From Elusimicrobiota bacterium (GTDB lineage Bacteria; Elusimicrobiota; Elusimicrobia; UBA1565), in assembly GCA_016218495.1 (NCBI GenBank), contig JACRDU010000081.1, positions 1 to 35,705 on the forward strand: DNA of 35,705 nt, written 5' to 3'. The notes under the pieces were generated by a model. The model was not told the origin of the DNA and did no database searches. It saw nothing but the letters and a program-made list of their open reading frames with translations. This document shows positions 6,647-13,843 of this stretch, piece after piece. The position numbers and the translations under genes were made by a program. Numbering within the stretch: position 1 is the stretch's first letter; every line of letters starts with the position of its first letter.

Positions 6647-8662
6647 ATGAGAAACTGCAAGAAAATCCTGCTTCTCTTGACCCTGGCCGCCGCCCATTGC
6701 GACAATGCCCGCATGGCGCGCGCGGCCTATGACGACGTCGGAGTCGGAGCCCGGGTCACCGGCCTGGGCGGGGCCTTCACGGCCATGGCCGACGACGTCT
6801 ACTCGGTCTACTACAACCCGGCCGGCCTGGGGACCCTGGACCGCCCGATGCTGGGCACGACCTACTCGCGCCTGCACATGGGCCTCTCCGACGACTCCTC
6901 TTTGCAGAACTCCTTCCTCGCCTTCGCCGCGCCCATCAAGCACGGGCGGCACGGGGCCTGGGGGACGGCCTTCAACTACTTCACGCTGGACTCGCTCTAC
7001 AGCGAGACCAGCCTCTACGGCTCCTACGGCCGGCGCCTGTTCGCCGACCAGCTCCCCAACGGGTTCTACGCCGGCGCCTCGCTCAAGATGCTGCGCCGCT
7101 CGCTGAGCGGCACCGACGTGGCCGACAACGCGGTCAGCAATACCGGCGCGCGCCTGGGCACGCCGGACCCGGTGCTCCAGAACGCGTCGAAGACGAACCT
7201 CGACATGGACCTGGGCTTCCTGTACCGCATCCGCCCGCGCCTGTCGGCGGGCCTGATGGTCCAGCACCTGACGGAGCCCAACATCGCCTTCGCCTCCAAC
7301 GACACCGACGCGCTGGGCCGCAACGTCAAGCTGGGCCTGGCCTGGCAGACGGGCTGGACCTCCATCGCCGGGGAGTTCGACCTCCTGAAGGCCCCCAACG
7401 GCTCCACCGACAAGGTCGGCACCCTGGCCTTCGAGAAGTGGCTGCCGACCCTGGTCCACGGCAGCTTCGGGGTGCGCAGCTCGGTGGGCGTGGGCTCGCG
7501 CGAGTTCCGCCAGCTGACGGCGGGCCTGTCCTACCGCATCCACCGCCTCCAGTTCGACTACGGCTTCACCCTCCCCATCGGCACCATCCAGGACACCTTC
7601 GGAACGCACCGGATGGGGCTGAGCATGCGCTTCGGCCGCCCGCGCGGCACGGAGCCCCAGATGGCCGAGGCCATCCTCGAGAACCTGCGCGACCTGGCCG
7701 ATGTGAACAGCCCCGAGTTCCGCGCGCAGTCCGAGGAGCTGGCGCTCTACAAGCGCACCGCGCAGGTCGAATTCCTGCGCCAGGCGCGCGTCGACACCGG
7801 CGAGGGCCGCTTCGCCGAGGCGCGCGAGAAGCTGTCCCAGGCCCTGGGCCTCAACCCCAAGGACCTACGCCTCCAGGCCAGCCTGGAGCGCATGTCCCTG
7901 GCCGCCGAGGTCTTCCCCGAGGTGCAGGGCTTTCGCACCGACCCGGCCCAGGCCGCGCTCTACGAAGGCGTGATGGACTTCCTGGCCGGCCGGGAGAAGG
8001 ATGCCGTGCGCAAGCTGACCTACGCGGCCAGCCTCAACCCCGCCGACGAGCGCTATGAGCGGCTGCTGCAGACCGCCGAACGCAAGGCCGGCATCACACG
8101 GGAGCTCCCCACCGCCGCGGCGGCGACGGCGCCGACCATGGGCCGCGAGAAGGCCGTGGGCGCGAGCATGGCCCTGATGGAGGTCGCGCTGCGCGAATCC
8201 GACTACGCCAAGGTGGTCAAGCTGGCCGACGAGGTCCTCGAGCTCGACCCCCAGAGCGTGCTGGCCTACAAGCGCAAGGCCACGGCGCTCTACGCCGGGA
8301 AGAAGTACGAGGAGGCCCTCCGGGCCTTGCGGGCCGGCTACAAGTTCGAGCGGGACGCCGAGGAGCGCAAGCGCCTGAAGGCCTATGTGGACGCGCTGGT
8401 CTCGCTCATCGAGCGCAAGTCCCGCGAGAAGGAGGAGCCGGCCGCGGCGGCCCTGCCCAAGCCCGAGGCGCGCCCGAGCGGGGTCAGCCCCGTCGAGGTG
8501 CAGCGCCTCTACGAGGCGGGCGTGGACCTCTACGCGCAGGGACGCCTTAGCGAGGCGGCCAACATGTTCCAGCGCATCCTGACCATGGATCCGAAGAACG
8601 CCTCGGCCCAGCGCGCCCTGCGGCGGGTGCAGGCCGAGATCCTCACCGGGGGCTCTCAGTAG
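6647..8662 (+). CDS. PorV/UPF0164-like outer-membrane beta-barrel fused to a TPR domain
   Basis: 671 residues from ATG 6647 (GTG 6638 is an alternative; neither has a strong Shine-Dalgarno). A signal peptide (MRNCKKILLLLTLAAA, cleavage probably after ARMARA) leads into VGVGARVTGLGGAFTAMADD and YYNPAGL. This is the N-terminal signature of FadL/PorV/UPF0164-type barrels. The barrel runs to about residue 325 (DTFGTHRMGLSMRFG). From about 370 to the end there are at least four TPR-like helical pairs, for example AREKLSQALGLNPKD, ADEVLELDPQSVLAYKRKATALY and LSEAANMFQRILTMDPKN. PorV-type proteins bind and shuttle C-terminal-domain cargo in type IX secretion, and the neighbouring secreted proteins share such a domain. 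The barrel-plus-TPR fusion may be an export or attachment factor, but this is inference. The stop directly abuts the kinase start. Confidence 0.85.
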   Translation: MRNCKKILLLLTLAAAHCDNARMARAAYDDVGVGARVTGLGGAFTAMADDVYSVYYNPAGLGTLDRPMLGTTYSRLHMGLSDDSSLQNSFLAFAAPIKHGRHGAWGTAFNYFTLDSLYSETSLYGSYGRRLFADQLPNGFYAGASLKMLRRSLSGTDVADNAVSNTGARLGTPDPVLQNASKTNLDMDLGFLYRIRPRLSAGLMVQHLTEPNIAFASNDTDALGRNVKLGLAWQTGWTSIAGEFDLLKAPNGSTDKVGTLAFEKWLPTLVHGSFGVRSSVGVGSREFRQLTAGLSYRIHRLQFDYGFTLPIGTIQDTFGTHRMGLSMRFGRPRGTEPQMAEAILENLRDLADVNSPEFRAQSEELALYKRTAQVEFLRQARVDTGEGRFAEAREKLSQALGLNPKDLRLQASLERMSLAAEVFPEVQGFRTDPAQAALYEGVMDFLAGREKDAVRKLTYAASLNPADERYERLLQTAERKAGITRELPTAAAATAPTMGREKAVGASMALMEVALRESDYAKVVKLADEVLELDPQSVLAYKRKATALYAGKKYEEALRALRAGYKFERDAEERKRLKAYVDALVSLIERKSREKEEPAAAALPKPEARPSGVSPVEVQRLYEAGVDLYAQGRLSEAANMFQRILTMDPKNASAQRALRRVQAEILTGGSQ

Positions 8663-10039
8663 ATGACGATCCGCACCAAGCTGACCCTCTCGGTGACGCT
8701 GCTGTTCGCCGTCGCCCTGGGGACCCTGGGTCTGGTCTTCGTCCGCCTGGAGCGCACCCAGCTCGAGGCCAACGCCGCCGACGAGGCCCGCATCATCGTC
8801 AGCACCGTGGAGCGCGCCGCGCGGGACTCCCTGGTCCAGCGCGACGACCTGCTGCTCCTGTCCTACGTCAAGTTCCTGCAGCGGCAGTTCGCCGCGCTGT
8901 CGTACGTGGACGTGTCCTGGGTGGAAGACGACAGGGTCCGTACGAACCACATCGGGCCCGCGGAGGCGTCGGCGTCGGCCGCGGTCCGGAGCCGCCTCGT
9001 GCCCGTCAAGGCCCCGACCACCCCTGGGCGCCAGATCCAGCTCCAGATCGGCATCGACGACGGCTACTTCCAGGACAAGGTCGACGCCCAGCTCGCGCGC
9101 ATCGCGCGGGACCTGGCCCGGCTGTTCGGCATCGCCATCATCGCGGCGGCCCTCTTCTCGGACTGGTTCGCGCGCAAGCTGACGCGTCCGCTGGCGGCCC
9201 TCTCCGAGGTGGCCGGCGAGATCGGGCGCGGGAAGCTCGGCCTGCGCCTCGAGTGGCAGTCCAACGACGAGGTGGGCGCGCTGGTGGCGGGCTTCAACCA
9301 GATGTCCCAGCGCCTCGAAGAGCTCGACGCCATGAAGAAGGACTTCGTCTCCGCCGTCACGCACGAGCTGCGCTCGCCGCTGGGCGCCATCGAGTCGTTC
9401 CTAAACCTGATGGCGGGCAAGATGGTCGGCGGGCGGCCGACGGACCCCGCGCAGTTCCAGACCTACTTCGACCGCATCAAGTCCAACGTCAAGCGCCTGT
9501 CGGGGTTCATCAACGACCTGCTCGACGTGGCGAAGATCGAGCGCGGCAAGATGGAGTGCACGCTGCGCCCGATGCGCCTCCAGGACGTGGCCTCCGAGGT
9601 GGTGCAGTTCTTCGAGGCCAAGTCCAAGGAACAGGGGGTGGCGCTCATCTCGCGCCTGGACGCCAACCTCGGGGCGGTGGACGGCGACCCCGAGCGCCTG
9701 CGCCAGGTCATCGTCAACCTCGTGTCGAACGCGCTCAAGTTCACCCCGCAGGGCGGGTCGATCTGGATCCAGGCGGAGCAGTACCGAGACGCCGCGGCGC
9801 GCTGGCTGGAGGTCTCCGTCATCGACAGCGGCAAGGGCATGGACGCCGAGGACCAGAAGAAGCTCTTCGAGAAGTTCGGGCAGGGCAAGAACGCCAACAC
9901 CCGGGTGACCGGGCCGCGCGGCACGGGCCTGGGCCTCTTCATAGTGAAGTCCATCGTCGAGGCGCACGGCGGGAAGGTCGGGGTGAAGTCCCAGGTCGGG
10001 CGCGGCACGCAGTTCCAATTCTCCGTCAGAATGTCATAA
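8663..10039 (+). CDS. Membrane-bound sensor histidine kinase
   Basis: 458 residues, starting at the base after the TAG of the barrel-TPR gene, so translation is probably coupled. Layout: TM helix about 7-27; a periplasmic sensor of about 125 residues without a recognised domain; TM helix about 153-170; a HAMP linker (about 171-224); HisKA with phospho-acceptor His234 in VTHELRSPL; a HATPase_c domain with N-box NLVSNALKF (351-360), G1 DSGKGM (388-393) and G2 GTGLGL (420-425). All catalytic motifs are intact. It would autophosphorylate and pass phosphate to the receiver gene 67 nt downstream. Its location behind surface-protein genes suggests it senses the envelope, but the signal is unknown. 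Confidence 0.95.
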   Translation: MTIRTKLTLSVTLLFAVALGTLGLVFVRLERTQLEANAADEARIIVSTVERAARDSLVQRDDLLLLSYVKFLQRQFAALSYVDVSWVEDDRVRTNHIGPAEASASAAVRSRLVPVKAPTTPGRQIQLQIGIDDGYFQDKVDAQLARIARDLARLFGIAIIAAALFSDWFARKLTRPLAALSEVAGEIGRGKLGLRLEWQSNDEVGALVAGFNQMSQRLEELDAMKKDFVSAVTHELRSPLGAIESFLNLMAGKMVGGRPTDPAQFQTYFDRIKSNVKRLSGFINDLLDVAKIERGKMECTLRPMRLQDVASEVVQFFEAKSKEQGVALISRLDANLGAVDGDPERLRQVIVNLVSNALKFTPQGGSIWIQAEQYRDAAARWLEVSVIDSGKGMDAEDQKKLFEKFGQGKNANTRVTGPRGTGLGLFIVKSIVEAHGGKVGVKSQVGRGTQFQFSVRMS

Positions 10040-10062
10040 TGACCGAGCATATCGCGCAGGGA

Positions 10063-10097
10063 ATGGTTGCCTCCCTGCTCCGTTGGAAGGCAACCAT
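10063..10097 (+). promoter_or_regulatory. Intercistronic hairpin between kinase and response-regulator genes
   Basis: ATGGTTGCCT (10063-10072) pairs perfectly with AGGCAACCAT (10088-10097). Two further C-G pairs and a bulge extend the stem inward, leaving a loop of roughly 10 nt. No T-run follows. The 3' arm ends directly before the GGGGAT that can serve as Shine-Dalgarno for ATG 10107. It might set the ratio of regulator to kinase, act as a processing site, or protect the mRNA. The function is inferred from position only. Confidence 0.6.
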
Positions 10098-10106
10098 GGG
10101 GATGCT

Positions 10107-10487
10107 ATGGCGACAAAGGTCCTGGTCGTAGACGACGAAGAGGATTACCGCATCATCATCCGGGACGTCCTGGAGACGGCCGGGGTGGCGGTCGACCTGG
10201 CCGAAGACGGCGAAGCGGGCCTCAAGGCCATGGCCGCCGGCGGCCCCTACGACGCCGTGCTCGTCGACTGGATGATGCCGCGCATGGACGGCGAGACCTT
10301 CGTGCAGAACCTGCGCCGCGACCCCGCCCGCAAGGACACCCCCGTCATCATGCTGACGGTCAAGCAGACCTCCGACGACGAGCTCGAGGCCCTGCACTTC
10401 GGGGTGGACGACTTCATCGTGAAGCCCTTCCAGGCGGAGGACCTCCTGGCCCGCCTGCGCGCCGTGCTGCGGCGGGCCAAGGCCTGA
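10107..10487 (+). CDS. Single-domain response regulator (CheY-like receiver)
   Basis: 126 residues from ATG 10107 (MATKVLVVDDEED), preceded by GGGGATGCT. A complete receiver domain is visible: acidic triad D9/D10 and phospho-acceptor D54 in VLVDWMMPRMDG, T84 in IMLTVK, and K106 in IVKPF. It ends at about the end of alpha-5, with no DNA-binding or enzymatic output domain. It is therefore a CheY- or Spo0F-like stand-alone receiver. The cognate kinase is probably the gene just upstream. It may signal by protein-protein contact or pass phosphate on in a relay; no output protein with a histidine phosphotransfer domain is in the window. Confidence 0.93.
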   Translation: MATKVLVVDDEEDYRIIIRDVLETAGVAVDLAEDGEAGLKAMAAGGPYDAVLVDWMMPRMDGETFVQNLRRDPARKDTPVIMLTVKQTSDDELEALHFGVDDFIVKPFQAEDLLARLRAVLRRAKA

Positions 10488-11038
10488 GGCTGTTCCTGGC
10501 ATGGACCGTGACGGGTCCGGCGGCGGGCGTCCTCGCCCGAGCCGTGGACGCCCTCCGGGCCTGCGCGGCCGACGCCAAATGGAGCGATGACCGGACCTTC
10601 CACGTGACCGCGGCCTTCCTGGGCGAGACCCTGCCCGAGCGGCTGGACGCCCTACGCGCGGCGCTCAGGGCGGCGCACCGCGACGCCCCCCCTCCCGCCG
10701 AGGCGGCCTTCGAGTCCCTGGGGGCGTTCCCCTCGCTCGAGTCCCCGCGCGTGCTCTGGGCGGGCGTCGGACGCGGCGCGGGCGACATGCGCTCGGCCCA
10801 GAGGGCGCTGCTGCGCCGCCTGGGCGAAGCCTCCTTCCCGGTGCCGGACGGCCCTTTCCTCCCGCACACCACGCTCGGCCGCCTGCGCTCGCCGCGCGGG
10901 CGGGAGGCCCTGCTGCGCGCCGCCGAGCCTTGGCGCTCCGCCTCCGCCTGGGCGGGTGCGGACTTCCCCTGCGGGCCGCTGCGCATCGTGGCCAGCCGCC
11001 TGACCCCGGCCGGCCCGGTCCATACGGAGCTTCCATGA
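10484..11038 (+). CDS. thpR: RNA 2',3'-cyclic phosphodiesterase (ThpR / 2'-5' RNA ligase family), apparent CTG start
   Basis: 184 residues. Both HxT motifs of the 2H phosphoesterase superfamily are present: H40-V-T42 in FHVTAAFLGE and H128-T-T130 in LPHTTLGRL. The family normally begins with M-R-L-F-x-A. Here that first strand is encoded as CTG AGG CTG TTC CTG GCA, with CTG 10484 overlapping the TGA of the receiver gene (CTGA). No ATG, GTG or TTG in frame would preserve the strand; the next GTG, at 10508, would remove it. I therefore annotate a CTG start with translational coupling. The enzyme hydrolyses 2',3'-cyclic phosphates on RNA ends, with tRNA as a classical substrate. Its stop overlaps the mltG start (ATGA). 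Confidence 0.85.
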   Translation: MRLFLAWTVTGPAAGVLARAVDALRACAADAKWSDDRTFHVTAAFLGETLPERLDALRAALRAAHRDAPPPAEAAFESLGAFPSLESPRVLWAGVGRGAGDMRSAQRALLRRLGEASFPVPDGPFLPHTTLGRLRSPRGREALLRAAEPWRSASAWAGADFPCGPLRIVASRLTPAGPVHTELP

Positions 11039-11904
11039 AGGGGGTCCTGGCCGCCCTGGCCGCGCTGGGCACGGCGGCCATGCTGGCCGTCTGGTGGCTG
11101 TTCCCCCCGGGGGTGTCGGCCAAGGTGGAGATCCCCGCCGGCCAGTCCGCCTCCGAGACGGCGGCCTTCCTCAAGCGGGAGGGCGTCATCCGCAGCGTGT
11201 CCGCCTTCAAGCGCCTGCATGAGGGCCGCGTCGAATCCGTGCGCGTGGCCATCCCGGAAGGCTTCATGGCCAAGCAGATCGCCGACCGGCTCGAGTCCTC
11301 GGGCATCACCGACGCGGCCTCCTTCATGGCCTATGTCCGGGCCAACAACCTCGAAGGCTACTTGTTCCCCACCACCTACTTCTTCGCCAAAGGGCTCAAG
11401 GCCGAATCGGTCGCCCATCATATGCACGAGGAGTTCAAGGAGAACGCCCTGCCGCTCTTCCAGCGTTCGGGCGAGTCGCGCTATACCCGGCTGCAGGTGG
11501 TGGCGCTGGCCTCCATCGTCCAGCGCGAGGCCCGGACCATCGAGGAGATGCCTCGCATCGCTGCGGTCTACCGCAATCGCCTGGCCAGGCGCATGCGGCT
11601 GGAGGCCGACCCGACCGTCCAGTACGCGCACGGCAAGGACACCGGCGAATGGATGAAGGGGATGCGCTTCAAGCACCTCGATATCGAGTCCCCCTACAAC
11701 ACCTACGCCTATTTCGGACTCCCCCCCGGCCCCATCTGCAGCCCGGGCCTGGACGCCATCGCGGCGGCGCTCTCCCCCGCCAAGGACGACTCGCTCTACT
11801 TCGTGGCCGACGGGGACTCCGGGCGGCACATCTTCTCCAAGACCCTCCTCGAGCACAACGCCGCTATCGCGCGGGTCAAGAAGAAGTCGGCTCCCTCGCG
11901 CTAG
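11035..11904 (+). CDS. mltG: Endolytic murein transglycosylase MltG (YceG-like)
   Basis: 289 residues, ATG overlapping the thpR stop. One N-terminal TM helix (about 4-24) anchors the protein in the inner membrane with the catalytic part outside. A LysM-like region (about 30-75, VEIPAGQSASETAAFLKREGV) precedes the YceG domain, which includes NNLEGYLFPTTYFF, VVALASIVQREA with the likely catalytic Glu165, the MRLEADPTVQYAHG segment, YNTYAYFGLPPGPICSPG and YFVADGDSGRHIFSKT. MltG cleaves nascent glycan strands and helps set their length. The protein is shorter than the E. coli enzyme (about 340 residues) but all conserved blocks are present. It is the last gene of the + strand half and is followed by a strong hairpin. 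Confidence 0.95.
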   Translation: MKGVLAALAALGTAAMLAVWWLFPPGVSAKVEIPAGQSASETAAFLKREGVIRSVSAFKRLHEGRVESVRVAIPEGFMAKQIADRLESSGITDAASFMAYVRANNLEGYLFPTTYFFAKGLKAESVAHHMHEEFKENALPLFQRSGESRYTRLQVVALASIVQREARTIEEMPRIAAVYRNRLARRMRLEADPTVQYAHGKDTGEWMKGMRFKHLDIESPYNTYAYFGLPPGPICSPGLDAIAAALSPAKDDSLYFVADGDSGRHIFSKTLLEHNAAIARVKKKSAPSR

Positions 11905-11909
11905 GCGCG

Positions 11910-11966
11910 CCCGCCCGGAACGAAGACGACAGTCCGTGGGGGACTGTCGTCTTCGTTCCGGGCGGG
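11910..11966. terminator. 26-bp perfect hairpin between convergent units, probable bidirectional terminator
   Basis: Positions 11910-11935 are exactly complementary to 11941-11966, with a 5-nt loop GTGGG. It begins 6 nt after the mltG stop and lies just beyond the 3' end of the - strand tRNA-Ala gene. Neither side has a downstream T-run in the direction of transcription. The four Ts on the - strand (11970-11967) lie before the stem, directly after the tRNA CCA. It therefore is not a classic intrinsic terminator, though its place between convergent units argues for termination or 3'-end protection. Confidence 0.7.
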
Positions 11967-11970
11967 AAAA

Positions 11971-12046
11971 TGGTGGACGTGACAGGGATCGAACCTGCGA
12001 CCTCTACCTTGCGAAGGTAGCGCTCTCCCAGCTGAGCTACACGCCC
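11971..12046 (-). tRNA. tRNA-Ala, anticodon CGC, CCA encoded
   Basis: The reverse complement folds as a standard cloverleaf. The acceptor stem GGGCGTG pairs with CACGTCC and includes the G3-U70 pair that identifies tRNA-Ala. The D stem is GCTC/GAGC. The anticodon stem CTACC/GGTAG encloses loop TTCGCAA, with anticodon CGC at 12013-12011. The T arm is GCAGG-TTCGATC-CCTGT, followed by A73 and a genomically encoded CCA. It decodes GCG alanine codons, which should be frequent in this high-GC genome. The gene starts 15 nt after the aspS stop on the same strand, so it may be read through from aspS or from its own promoter. Confidence 0.97.
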
Positions 12047-12055
12047 GACCCGGCG

Positions 12056-12061
12056 ATTATA
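12056..12061 (-). promoter_or_regulatory. Candidate -10 box (TATAAT) for tRNA-Ala
   Basis: A perfect TATAAT lies on the - strand, nine bases before tRNA position 1 and directly after the aspS stop, in a high-GC region where such hexamers are rare. No convincing -35 hexamer stands 16-18 bases upstream. It could start a transcript at or just before the mature tRNA 5' end. Confidence 0.4.
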
Positions 12062-13843
12062 TCAAGAATCCCGCAGCCGAATCCCCAACTCCTTGAGCTG
12101 GCGGTCGGAGACGGGGCCCGGAGCCTCGGAGAGCGGGTCGGTGCCCTTGGCCGTCTTCGGGAAGGCGATGACCTCGCGGATGGAGTCCTCCCCGCACAGC
12201 AGCGCGCAGAGCCGGTCGAAACCGATGGCCAGCCCGCCGTGCGGCGGGGCGCCGTGTTCGAGGGCGTTGAGCAGGAGACCGAACTTGTCGCGCCGGGCCT
12301 CGGCGTCGTGTCCCATCAGGCCGAGGATCTTCTCCTGGACGTCGGCCCGGTGGTTGCGGATGGAGCCGGAGGCCAGCTCGACGCCGTAGAGGACCAGGTC
12401 GTACTGGTGGGAGCGGACGTTCCCCGGGTCGGTGTCGAGCTTCGCCATCTCCTCTTCGAGCGGGGCCGTGAACGGGTTGTGGGTGAAGGTCCACCCCCCG
12501 GTGTCCGGGTCCTTCTCGAGCAGCGGGAAGTGCTTGACCCACATGAAGGCCCAGCGGCGGTCGGGCTGGAGGCCCAGCTTCCCGATGAGCTCCTTGCGCA
12601 CCGCGCCCAGATGGGCCGACGCGACGGCGGAAGGCCCGGCCGCGAACATCACGACCTCGTCGGGCCGCGGGTCGAAGAGCCGCTTCATCTCGGACAGTTC
12701 GGCCTCGGAGAGGAACTTTGCCAACGGCGATTCCACCGTCAGCTCGGGCCCCTTCCAGCGCAGCCAGGCCAGGCCCTTGCCCCCCAGGGATTTGACCAAC
12801 TCGCCCAGCTTGTCGAGGTCGGTGCGCGACAGGGTCTTGTTCCCGCGGGCGTGCAGCGCGCGCACGACCCCGCCCGCCTTGACGGCGTCGGCGAAGACGC
12901 GGAAGGCCGACGGGGCGAAGAGGGCGGAGAGGTCCTTGAACTCCAGGCCGTAGCGGATGTCGGGCTTGTCCGAGCCCCAGCGCGCCATCACCTCGGCGTA
13001 GTCGAGGCTCGGGAACGGGGCCGGGAGGTCCGCGCCGATGGTCGCCTTGAAGACCTCCTGCAGCATCCCCTCGACGAGGGAATGGATGTCCCCTTCGCGC
13101 ACGAAGGACATCTCCAGGTCGATCTGGGTGTGCTCGAACTGCCGGTCGGCGCGCAGGTCCTCGTCGCGGAAGGCCCGGGCGAACTGGTAGTAGCGCTCGA
13201 TGCCGGAGACCATCAGGATCTGCTTGAAGATCTGGGGCGACTGGGGCAGGGCGTAGAAGGTCCCCGGGTGCAGGCGCACCGGCACCAGGAAGTCGCGCGC
13301 GCCCTCGGGCGTGGACTTGGTCAGGCAGGGGGTCTCGACGTCGAGGAAGCCCTTTCCGTCGAGGAAGCGGCGCGCTGCGGCGGAGGCCCTCGAGCGCACG
13401 GTCAGGTTGCGCAGCATCTTCGGGCGGCGCAGGTCGACGAACCGGTAGCGCAGGCGGGTCTCCTCCCCGGCCGAGACCTCGTCGTCGACGGGGAAGGGCG
13501 GGGGCTTGGCGGGGTTGAGCACGGAGATGGACTCCGCCTCGACCTCGACGGCCCCGGTGGGGAGGTCGGGGTTCTCGCTGCCGGCGGGCCTCCTGGAGAC
13601 CTTTCCCGACACGGAGACGACGAACTCGGAGCCCAGGCCCGCGGCGGCCTTGAAGGCGGCCTGGGCCTGCGGCCGCGCGACGACCTGGACCATCCCGGAG
13701 CGGTCGCGCAGGTCGAAGAAGTAGACCCCGCCGTGGTCGCGGCGGGAGTGGACCCAGCCGGCCAGGCGCACGGCCTTGCCGGCGTCTTCGGCGCGCAGGT
13801 CCGCGCACGGGTGCGTCCGATAGGCGTCGTCGTTCTCAGGCAC
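12062..13843 (-). CDS. aspS: Aspartate--tRNA ligase (bacterial type)
   Basis: 593 residues, GTG start with GAGGAG seven bases upstream, overlapping the hisS end by 8 bp. It has the OB-fold anticodon domain with GWVHSRRDHGGVYFFDLRDRSG, class II motif 2 in ARAFRDEDLRADRQFEHTQIDLEMSF, an inserted bacterial GAD domain (about 300-410) and motif 3 GLAIGFDRLCALL near the C-terminus. The length is typical for bacterial AspRS. The RRDHGG sequence carries His where discriminating enzymes such as E. coli AspRS have Leu; from memory, His is common in non-discriminating AspRS that also charge tRNA-Asn. If so, the cell should also need GatCAB, which is not in this window. Other specificity positions were not checked. 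Confidence 0.97.
   Translation of the reverse strand: MPENDDAYRTHPCADLRAEDAGKAVRLAGWVHSRRDHGGVYFFDLRDRSGMVQVVARPQAQAAFKAAAGLGSEFVVSVSGKVSRRPAGSENPDLPTGAVEVEAESISVLNPAKPPPFPVDDEVSAGEETRLRYRFVDLRRPKMLRNLTVRSRASAAARRFLDGKGFLDVETPCLTKSTPEGARDFLVPVRLHPGTFYALPQSPQIFKQILMVSGIERYYQFARAFRDEDLRADRQFEHTQIDLEMSFVREGDIHSLVEGMLQEVFKATIGADLPAPFPSLDYAEVMARWGSDKPDIRYGLEFKDLSALFAPSAFRVFADAVKAGGVVRALHARGNKTLSRTDLDKLGELVKSLGGKGLAWLRWKGPELTVESPLAKFLSEAELSEMKRLFDPRPDEVVMFAAGPSAVASAHLGAVRKELIGKLGLQPDRRWAFMWVKHFPLLEKDPDTGGWTFTHNPFTAPLEEEMAKLDTDPGNVRSHQYDLVLYGVELASGSIRNHRADVQEKILGLMGHDAEARRDKFGLLLNALEHGAPPHGGLAIGFDRLCALLCGEDSIREVIAFPKTAKGTDPLSEAPGPVSDRQLKELGIRLRDS

Noticed and set aside
6697-6730. Lipoprotein signal at the start of the barrel-TPR protein (Cys after AAAH)
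   Set aside because: His precedes the Cys, which does not fit the lipobox; a normal signal peptidase I site (MARA-AYDD) lies shortly after.
10039-10107. TTG 10083 as start of the response regulator
   Set aside because: It lies in the hairpin loop, adds eight residues without family similarity, and ATG 10107 with GGGG upstream fits the normal receiver start.
10501-10610. ATG 10501 as an alternative start near thpR
   Set aside because: It is out of frame with the HxT-containing reading frame.
12057-13808. Long + and - strand frames overlapping aspS, hisS and other tRNA-ligase and Mur genes
   Set aside because: They are Arg/Pro/Gly/Ala-rich shadows of well-identified proteins, without signatures of their own.
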